Below, one piece after another: positions 1 to 3,996 of a DNA stretch of 5,368 bases. The translations under genes and the position numbers were made by a program. This DNA is from an uncultured Oscillospiraceae bacterium (lineage in GTDB: Bacteria > Bacillota > Clostridia > Oscillospirales > Oscillospiraceae), in assembly GCA_900756495.1 (NCBI GenBank), contig CAAEKI010000262.1, forward strand, positions 1 to 5,368, in the 5' to 3' direction. Within the stretch, counting starts at the first letter, position 1. Each line of letters opens with the position of its first letter. The notes beneath the pieces were generated by a model. That model worked only from the letters and a program-made list of their open reading frames with translations. It ran no database searches and was not told where the DNA came from.

Positions 1-1126
1 CAGTGGGAGCGGCCAGCGCAGTCTCCAGGCCCAGTGCGTCAAAGAGGGCGAGTACCCCCCGCAGGCAGGTAGTCTTGCCGGTGCCCGGCCCGCCGGTGAG
101 CAGCATCACCTGCCGCCCGGCGGCCAGGCGCACCGCCTCCATCTGCTGCGGAGCATATACGATCCCCTGCTCCCTCTGAATACGGTCCAACAGCTCTTCC
201 AGCCTTGTGGGAGGGTAGAGCTCGCTGGCGCTCATCTCTGCGATGCGGAAGGCCACATACTGTTCCGCCTCCTGGAGGTCAGCCAGATAGCAGGCCGTCT
301 CCCCGGCAATCTCCTCCTGAACGATCTCACCCCGGACCAGCAACCCCTCCAAGGCATCCTCCAGGGCGTCCTGCTCCACGTTCAAAAGCTGCGCCGTGGC
401 GGGCAGCAGCTTGCGCCGCGGCAGGAAGGTGTGACCGTTATTCAAGTTATGGCTCAGTTCAAAGAGGATCCCCGCCTCCAGGCGCCGGGGGCTCTCCCCC
501 TCTACCCCCACCGAGATGGCCAGCGCGTCGGCCTGGGAGAAGTCCACTCCCAGCTCCTGATCCACCAGCAGATAGGGATTGCTCTTCACGGTCTCCAGCG
601 CCCGGTCTCCATAGCGGCGGTAGATGGGCATAGCCAGCTGAAGGGCCAGTCCGTGCTCGCTTAAAAATTCCAGCAGGCGGCGCATCCCCATCTGCAGCCG
701 GAAGCTCTCCCCCATCGCCAGGGCCCGCTTACGGGTGATCCCCTTGATTTTGGTCAGCTCCTCCGGCCGTTCCTCCAGGACCGTAAGGGCCTCGCCTCCA
801 AATTCCTCCACCATGCGCCGGGCGGTTGCCGCTCCGATCCCCCGCACAGCGCCCGAGGCAAGGTATTCAAAGATAGCTTTTTCCCCCGCGGGCATCCTGC
901 GCTCCACCGTCTCAGCCTGGAACTGCTCTCCGTAAGAGGCGTGGCGCGTCCAGCGCCCCCGAATAGTCAGGTGCTCGCCGGGGGCCGCCCCGGGGATGGT
1001 GCCCACCACGGTGACGCCCCCCTCGCCCGCTTCCAGACGGAGGACGGTATAGCCGTTCTCCTCATTCTGATAAATGACGGCCGCCACGCTGCCCTCAATA
1101 CAGTTGAGCGTCTCAGTTCCATCCAA
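1..1126 (-). CDS. recD2: RecD2 (RecD-like/YrrC) DNA helicase, N-terminal half, cut by window edge
   Basis: An ATP-dependent 5'-3' SF1B helicase of the RecBC-independent RecD2 type, acting in the cytoplasm in DNA repair and replication-fork maintenance (family knowledge). 375 residues are visible; the family is usually about 720-850 residues, so roughly half lies beyond base 1. Seen in the translation: an N-terminal OB-like segment with the typical 'NEENGYTVLRLE' stretch (about 21-32); helix-hairpin-helix repeats around 94-110 (VRGIGAATARRM) and 124-142 (KIKGITRKRA); a helical RecD-N region; a Q-motif-like 'YAPQQMEAV' (324-332); and a Walker A motif GGPGTGKT at 345-352 with Lys351. The start is a TTG at 1126-1124: an in-frame TAG lies two codons upstream, AAGGA (1137-1141) sits 10 bases before it, and the first conserved stretch begins within about 20 residues. 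The preceding co-directional gene ends 26 bases upstream, so the two are probably co-transcribed. No frameshift is seen. Confidence 0.95.
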   Translation of the reverse strand, partial: MDGTETLNCIEGSVAAVIYQNEENGYTVLRLEAGEGGVTVVGTIPGAAPGEHLTIRGRWTRHASYGEQFQAETVERRMPAGEKAIFEYLASGAVRGIGAATARRMVEEFGGEALTVLEERPEELTKIKGITRKRALAMGESFRLQMGMRRLLEFLSEHGLALQLAMPIYRRYGDRALETVKSNPYLLVDQELGVDFSQADALAISVGVEGESPRRLEAGILFELSHNLNNGHTFLPRRKLLPATAQLLNVEQDALEDALEGLLVRGEIVQEEIAGETACYLADLQEAEQYVAFRIAEMSASELYPPTRLEELLDRIQREQGIVYAPQQMEAVRLAAGRQVMLLTGGPGTGKTTCLRGVLALFDALGLETALAAPT

Positions 1127-1152
1127 TGCCTACACGTCCTTACATTTCCATC

Positions 1153-1500
1153 TCACTCCATCCGGGCCGCCACCAGTTCCCCCAGCTGCTCCACCGGGCA
1201 GAGCACAGCCTCCGGCGTCCGCTCCAGCAGGATGGCGGCGGCAGCCCTCCCCTGCTCGTCCAGGCCTCCGTCTGCGATGACAATGGTGAATCGGGCCCAA
1301 TCTCCCTCCCGGAGCCACTGAAGTCCCCGGAGGCTCTGCTCCAGGTTCTCCCCCTCCCCGCAGGCGGGCACCACCGCATACACCGGCCCGGCGGCCCCTC
1401 CGCCTGCCGGGGACACCAGTCGGCCGAACAGATACCACCCCAGGGCCACCAGCCCGGCGGCACAGAGCAAAACCATCAAAATTTCCAAAATCGGATGCAA
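1153..1500 (-). CDS. Hypothetical single-pass membrane protein, 115 aa, upstream of recD2
   Basis: I do not recognise a characterised family. Residues about 4-26 form one strong hydrophobic helix (ILMVLLCAAGLVALGWYLF), which is likely a membrane anchor. A Gly/Pro/Ala linker (about 30-38) follows, then a soluble domain of about 75 residues. In that domain 'VYAVVPACGEGENLEQSL' (40-57) and 'FTIVIADGGLDEQG' (71-84) resemble the first beta-alpha-beta units of a Rossmann-like or glycosyltransferase-2-like fold. The protein is far too short for a working glycosyltransferase, so that likeness does not give a function. The frame is supported by a good Shine-Dalgarno GGAGGT (1509-1514) 8 bases before a TTG start and by a hydrophobicity pattern that makes sense in this frame only; the other open frames over the region look like low-complexity shadows. 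It lies 64 bases after the membrane protein gene and 26 bases before recD2, all on the minus strand. Confidence 0.72.
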   Translation of the reverse strand: MHPILEILMVLLCAAGLVALGWYLFGRLVSPAGGGAAGPVYAVVPACGEGENLEQSLRGLQWLREGDWARFTIVIADGGLDEQGRAAAAILLERTPEAVLCPVEQLGELVAARME

Positions 1501-1508
1501 AACCGTTC

Positions 1509-1514
1509 ACCTCC
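1509..1514 (-). promoter_or_regulatory. Shine-Dalgarno site of the 115-aa gene
   Basis: GGAGGT on the minus strand with an 8-base gap to the TTG at 1500-1498. It decides between overlapping frames: the GTG inside this site starts a different frame that gives an arginine/glycine-rich protein with no recognisable features, while the TTG is ideally placed and opens the frame with a membrane helix. Confidence 0.75.
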
Positions 1515-1564
1515 GAGCCATTCTATGCCGCAATCGGCCGAAGGTGTGAATGCCGCTCAAAGGC

Positions 1565-2056
1565 TCATGTAACCACCGTCGTCACCGCATGGGTGAGAAA
1601 GGTCATGATAAGTCCGGCCGTGACAACTCCGCAGAAAATGGATGGGATGGCCTTCCGCAGCGGCATATCCAGAAAGGCCGCCGCCAGTCCCCCTGTCCAT
1701 GCGCCAGTTCCCGGCAGGGGAATTGCCACAAAAATAAAGAGGCCCAGATACTTGTACTTGGTTACCGTGCGGCCCTTCAGGTGGGCCTTGCGCTCCACCG
1801 TGTCCACAAGCCGTCCCAGTTTGGGAATGCGCCGGCGCATCCATTTCAGGATCCGGCGGATATAGACTACAATAAAAGGAATTGGGATCATATTTCCAAT
1901 CACACTGGCAATCAGGGCTTCGGCGGGGCTGAGCCCCAGAGCCACCGCCCCAAAGGGCATCCCGCCCCGCAGCTCTATTACCGGGACCATAGACACCAGC
2001 ATGGTAAACGTCAGCTTGCCCAACTCGGTATCCGTCAGCCACTGCATCAGATCCAA
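1565..2056 (-). CDS. COG2426 / PF06695 'putative small multidrug export' membrane protein
   Basis: A 163-residue integral membrane protein of the Sm_multidrug_ex family. The 'drug export' label is historical and transport has not been established. As I recall, published structure predictions relate this family to the DedA/TMEM41B superfamily, with re-entrant loops. Family hallmarks seen (TTG start = residue 1): ELRGGMPFGA at about 28-37 and PLPGTGAWTGG at about 113-123, with hydrophobic segments near 15-27, 35-66, 102-128 and 136-158. A basic stretch (RRILKWMRRR, 67-76) separates the halves. Start choice: the Shine-Dalgarno GGAGGT (2064-2069) lies 7 bases before a TTG at 2056. An ATG at 2062 would add two residues but sits only 1 base from that site and overlaps the GGAGGTGAT complement of the 16S 3' end; an ATG at 2047 is 16 bases away. 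Longer versions would contain the promoter. It is the first gene of the minus-strand group leading to recD2. Confidence 0.9.
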   Translation of the reverse strand: MDLMQWLTDTELGKLTFTMLVSMVPVIELRGGMPFGAVALGLSPAEALIASVIGNMIPIPFIVVYIRRILKWMRRRIPKLGRLVDTVERKAHLKGRTVTKYKYLGLFIFVAIPLPGTGAWTGGLAAAFLDMPLRKAIPSIFCGVVTAGLIMTFLTHAVTTVVT

Positions 2057-2063
2057 CCGCATC

Positions 2064-2069
2064 ACCTCC
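2064..2069 (-). promoter_or_regulatory. Shine-Dalgarno site of the PF06695 gene
   Basis: GGAGGT on the minus strand, within a longer near-match to the complement of the 16S rRNA 3' end (AGAAAGGAGGTGATC type). The gap is 7 bases to the TTG at 2056, 1 base to the ATG at 2062 and 16 bases to the ATG at 2047, which favours the TTG start. Confidence 0.7.
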
Positions 2070-2084
2070 GCTTTTCTGCGCTTT

Positions 2085-2090
2085 ATTGTA
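2085..2090 (-). promoter_or_regulatory. Extended -10 promoter element for the PF06695-115aa-recD2 group
   Basis: Minus-strand TACAAT preceded by TGA, i.e. TGnTACAAT, which is an extended -10 element of a vegetative sigma-70/SigA promoter. No good -35 is present at 16-18 bases, as extended -10 promoters tolerate. The predicted start near 2077-2078 gives a leader of about 20 bases with the Shine-Dalgarno site inside it. The site falls within longer in-frame extensions of the downstream gene and so argues for the shorter start. Confidence 0.6.
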
Positions 2091-2259
2091 TCACAGGTCA
2101 TGCCTGGATAACATAAAGAATTTGTGAAAAATACGGGGCTTTCCGCCGTGCGATCCGCTTCTCCGCATGGATAAAGCCGGGCAAACACCCTCTGAGCCTG
2201 TCGGCGCTCTGTTTCGAATTCTGTTTTGAGTATCCTATCACAGCGCCCCCGTTTTTACA

Positions 2260-2288
2260 AGGTGCAGCAATCACTTTTTGCTGCATCT
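2260..2288. repeat. Inverted repeat (11-bp arms, 7-base spacer) upstream of the pyrE promoter
   Basis: AGGTGCAGCAA (2260-2270) pairs with TTGCTGCATCT (2278-2288) around a spacer of TCACTTT. Eight inner pairs (TGCAGCAA/TTGCTGCA) are perfect and the three outer ones include one G-T wobble. No T-run follows on either strand, so it is not an ordinary intrinsic terminator. It ends 5 bases before the proposed pyrE -35, a position that suits an operator or activator site. No regulator is identified. Confidence 0.6.
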
Positions 2289-2293
2289 CCTAC

Positions 2294-2322
2294 TTGTAGG
2301 CCAGCTCCGGCAGTGATATAAT
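2294..2322 (+). promoter_or_regulatory. pyrE promoter (weak -35, perfect extended -10)
   Basis: TATAAT at 2317-2322 preceded by TGA (TG at 2314-2315), a perfect extended -10. A poor -35, TTGTAG (2294-2299), lies exactly 17 bases upstream. The predicted transcription start near 2329 leaves only about 20 untranslated bases before the ATG, too short for a PyrR-type attenuator or any riboswitch. Confidence 0.75.
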
Positions 2323-2349
2323 AATTCGACCTATTTTGAGAAGGGCGGA

Positions 2350-3027
2350 ATGATGATGACTTATCAGGAAGAATTTATTACCTTTATGGTACGCTCCGGC
2401 GTACTCACCTTTGGAGATTTTACCACCAAGTCAGGCCGCAAAACCCCCTACTTTATCAACACCGGCAATTACAGGACCGGCGCACAGGCCGCCAAGCTGG
2501 GGGAGTACTACGCCGCCTGCATCCAGGAGCACCTGCCTGACGGCGTCTCCTGCCTGTTCGGCCCCGCCTACAAGGGAATCCCTCTGGCGGTAACAGCCGC
2601 GGCCTCCCTCTTCCGCAACTATGGACGTGATCTCCCCTACTGTTTTAACCGCAAGGAAGTTAAGGATCACGGCGAGGGAGGCTCCATGGTGGGCTACAAG
2701 CCTCAGGACGGAGACGACGTCGTCATCGTAGAGGACGTGGTCACCGCCGGCACCGCCGTACGGGAGACCATCGCACTGTTCCAGCACGTGGCCAAAGTGA
2801 ATATGAAGGCCCTGATTGTCTCCGTGGATCGTATGGAGCGGGGCACAAGGGACTGCTCCACCTTAGACGAACTGCGGGAGGACTTCGGCATCGCCGTCTA
2901 CCCCATTGTCACTGTGAGAGAGATTATCGCTTTCCTCCATAACCACCCCGTAGACGGCACGATATATATCGACGACAATATGAAGGCGCGCATGGAGGCC
3001 TATCTGGCTGAGTACGGCGCAAGATAA
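2350..3027 (+). CDS. pyrE: Orotate phosphoribosyltransferase
   Basis: Converts orotate and PRPP to orotidine 5'-monophosphate and pyrophosphate, the fifth step of de novo pyrimidine synthesis, as a cytoplasmic dimer (family knowledge). 225 residues is a normal length. Seen: substrate-binding 'FGPAYKGIPLA' (70-80); the flexible catalytic loop 'FNRKEVKDHGEGG' (99-111) with Arg101, Lys102, Lys105 and His107; and the PRPP-binding signature 'VVIVEDVVTAGTAVRE' (124-139) with the acidic pair Glu128-Asp129. The C-terminal 'DFGIAVYPIVTVREII' is also typical. The start has three ATG codons in a row (2350, 2353, 2356) behind AAGGGCGG (2341-2348); the first is taken, but 2353 or 2356 would change only one or two residues and space better from the upstream purines. 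No other pyr gene is adjacent, so this is a stand-alone pyrE with its own promoter. The codon pattern matches its neighbours. Confidence 0.97.
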   Translation: MMMTYQEEFITFMVRSGVLTFGDFTTKSGRKTPYFINTGNYRTGAQAAKLGEYYAACIQEHLPDGVSCLFGPAYKGIPLAVTAAASLFRNYGRDLPYCFNRKEVKDHGEGGSMVGYKPQDGDDVVIVEDVVTAGTAVRETIALFQHVAKVNMKALIVSVDRMERGTRDCSTLDELREDFGIAVYPIVTVREIIAFLHNHPVDGTIYIDDNMKARMEAYLAEYGAR

Positions 3028-3098
3028 CGCCTCCGGCGAACCCCGCCCCGTTTCTTTGGGCATGTAAAGGAAACGGGGGAGCTCCCGCCCGGGAGGCG
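3028..3098 (+). repeat. Nested GC-rich stem-loop directly after the pyrE stop
   Basis: CCCCGTTTCTTT (3046-3057) pairs with AAGGAAACGGGG (3067-3078) as a 12-bp stem (one G-T wobble) around a 9-base loop. This hairpin is enclosed by a second pairing between CGCCTCCGG (3028-3036) and CCGGGAGGCG (3089-3098) with one bulged G. A small alternative hairpin, CTCCC/GGGAG (3082-3095), competes with the outer stem. No U-tract follows on either strand, so it is not a canonical Rho-independent terminator. It could protect the pyrE mRNA 3' end, be a weak terminator, or belong to a dispersed repeat. Confidence 0.6.
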
Positions 3099-3192
3099 AC
3101 GGCAGTGCGGTCCGTCCTACAGGGCCGCGTCGGGATCTCCCCGCCCTATACCTCATACCTCCTGTCTGCATAGGCGCTCGGGGCTCCGCCCC
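3099..3192. repeat. Gene-free spacer with further GC-rich inverted repeats before radC
   Basis: No plausible gene here. GCGGTCC (3107-3113) pairs with GGGCCGC (3122-3128) over an 8-base loop. An alternative, partly exclusive pairing is AGGGC (3121-3125) with GCCCT (3143-3147), with CGGG/CCCG (3131-3143) overlapping it. GGGGC-TCC-GCCCC forms a tight hairpin at 3180-3192. The density of short palindromes resembles REP-like intergenic repeats seen in GC-rich Clostridia, but whether it is repeated cannot be judged from one copy. No clear promoter for radC is visible. Confidence 0.4.
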
Positions 3193-3226
3193 AACACATC
3201 GAATATTTCGGAAATGGAGTCTTCCC

Positions 3227-3907
3227 ATGGGTATTCACGACGGCCATCGCCGGCGCCTGAAAACTGAATTTCTCATCCGGCCGGACGCCTTTCCCGATCA
3301 TAAGGTACTGGAGCTTCTGCTCTTCTATGCCAATCCAAGAGCGGACACCAATCCTCTGGCCCATGCCCTAATCGAGCGTTTCGGCTCCCTGACCGGGGTT
3401 TTGGACGCCACCCCCGACGAGCTATGCAAGGTTCCGGGCATCGGGGAGCACGCCTCCGTGCTGCTCAAAGCTGTGAAGGAGCTCGGCGGACGCTACCTGG
3501 CAGGCCGAACCAGCGTGGAGGATATCATCCGTACGACCGCCGACGCCTGCCGCGCCCTGCACCCCTACTTTTTCGGGGCCAGGAACGAACGTGTCTGCCT
3601 GCTCTGTATGGACGGCAAGCGCAAGCTGCTGGGCGTACGGAAAATCTGCGAGGGAAATGTCAACGCCGTAGAAATCACCACCCGGCTGGTGGTGGAGGCC
3701 TCCCTCTCCCTGAATTCCTCCGCCGTCATTCTCTCTCACAATCATGTCTCCGGTCTGGCCTTTCCATCCACAGAGGACCGCGCTACCACGGTGCACCTGC
3801 GGGAGATTTTGGCCCAAGTGGGGGTACTGCTCGCCGATCATATTATTTTTGTAGACGACGATGCGGTCTCCCTCCGGGATAGCGGCTTCTACTTTACGGA
3901 AGAATGA
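3227..3907 (+). CDS. radC: RadC/UPF0758 family JAMM-domain protein
   Basis: Named RadC for historical reasons; a role in DNA repair or recombination is uncertain and the biochemical activity is not established. 226 residues is the usual length. The N-terminus 'HDGHRRRLKTEFL' and 'VLELLLFYANPRADTNPLAHALIERFGSL' region (about 27-55) are typical of the clostridial version, followed by a helix-hairpin-helix, 'CKVPGIGEHASVLL' (67-80). The C-terminal JAB/MPN+ domain has an intact JAMM metal motif: His171, His173, Ser181 and Asp184 in 'HNHVSGLAFPSTED'. Most relatives have HNHPSG, so Val174 replaces the common Pro; the metal ligands are kept. Start: ATG with GGAG (3216-3219) 7 bases before it. It follows pyrE by 199 structured bases and precedes uvrB by 89 bases; no promoter of its own is evident, so it may depend on read-through from pyrE. 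Confidence 0.95.
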   Translation: MGIHDGHRRRLKTEFLIRPDAFPDHKVLELLLFYANPRADTNPLAHALIERFGSLTGVLDATPDELCKVPGIGEHASVLLKAVKELGGRYLAGRTSVEDIIRTTADACRALHPYFFGARNERVCLLCMDGKRKLLGVRKICEGNVNAVEITTRLVVEASLSLNSSAVILSHNHVSGLAFPSTEDRATTVHLREILAQVGVLLADHIIFVDDDAVSLRDSGFYFTEE

Positions 3908-3931
3908 AGGATTGTTTCCTGTTTTCTGTTC

Positions 3932-3960
3932 TTGCAATCGAACATTTGTTTTGTTATAAT
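3932..3960 (+). promoter_or_regulatory. uvrB promoter (-35 TTGCAA, 17-bp spacer, -10 TATAAT)
   Basis: TTGCAA (3932-3937) and a perfect TATAAT (3955-3960) are separated by exactly 17 bases, a strong SigA-type promoter. The predicted start near 3967 gives a leader of about 30 bases ending in a good Shine-Dalgarno site. It lies in the 89-base gap after radC, so uvrB has its own transcription start. Confidence 0.85.
3939..3952 (+). promoter_or_regulatory. LexA (DinR) SOS box in the uvrB promoter
   Basis: CGAACATTTGTTTT matches the Gram-positive LexA box CGAACRNRYGTTYC at 12 of 14 positions and the shorter GAAC-N4-GTTY form fully. It lies between -35 and -10, where bound LexA would block RNA polymerase. 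uvrB is a classic SOS gene in B. subtilis and relatives, so context and motif agree. Confidence 0.85.
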
Positions 3961-3982
3961 GTGTGTAATCCATTTTCTGAAT

Positions 3983-3989
3983 GAGGAGG
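3983..3989 (+). promoter_or_regulatory. Shine-Dalgarno site of uvrB
   Basis: GAGGAGG with a 7-base gap to the ATG at 3997. A second GGAGG (3991-3995) is only 1 base from the ATG and too close to be the main site; the tandem repeat may slightly raise ribosome capture. Confidence 0.8.
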
Positions 3990-3996
3990 CGGAGGC

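Noticed and set aside
205..935. Several plus-strand open frames across the recD2 region, rich in Pro/Arg/Ser
   Set aside because: They are antisense to a complete, well-conserved RecD2 frame, have low-complexity composition and no Shine-Dalgarno sites, and arise from high-GC codon use.
1520..1550. Possible internal minus-strand promoter before the 115-aa gene (TTCACA at 1545-1550, TAGAAT at 1520-1525)
   Set aside because: The hexamers each match at 5 of 6 positions, but the spacer is 19 bases, outside the usual 16-18, and there is no extended -10. Co-transcription from the upstream promoter is simpler.
2122..2260. Imperfect long-range inverted repeat (TTGTGAAAAATACGGGGC against GCCCCCGTTTTTACAA) that might frame a small RNA
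   Set aside because: The match relies on A/T and G/C runs, needs two bulges and spans more than 100 bases with no supporting promoter or terminator. It is likely chance.
2098..2286. Minus-strand 62-residue open frame in the divergent intergenic region
   Set aside because: GGAG directly abuts its ATG, which is too close for a working Shine-Dalgarno site. It shows no recognisable motif, starts inside the palindrome at 2260-2288 and ends beside the minus-strand promoter, so it is probably chance.
2323..2349. PyrR-binding leader or attenuator ahead of pyrE
   Set aside because: With the -10 at 2317-2322, only about 20 transcribed bases precede the ATG, with no room for an anti-terminator/terminator pair and no T-run hairpin.
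2863..3364. Minus-strand open frames over the pyrE end, the structured spacer and the radC start
   Set aside because: They overlap two solid genes on the other strand and have an arginine/glycine/proline-rich composition without any motif.
3908..3931. Intrinsic terminator between radC and uvrB
   Set aside because: The sequence is T-rich but contains no stem of useful length in front of the T-runs.
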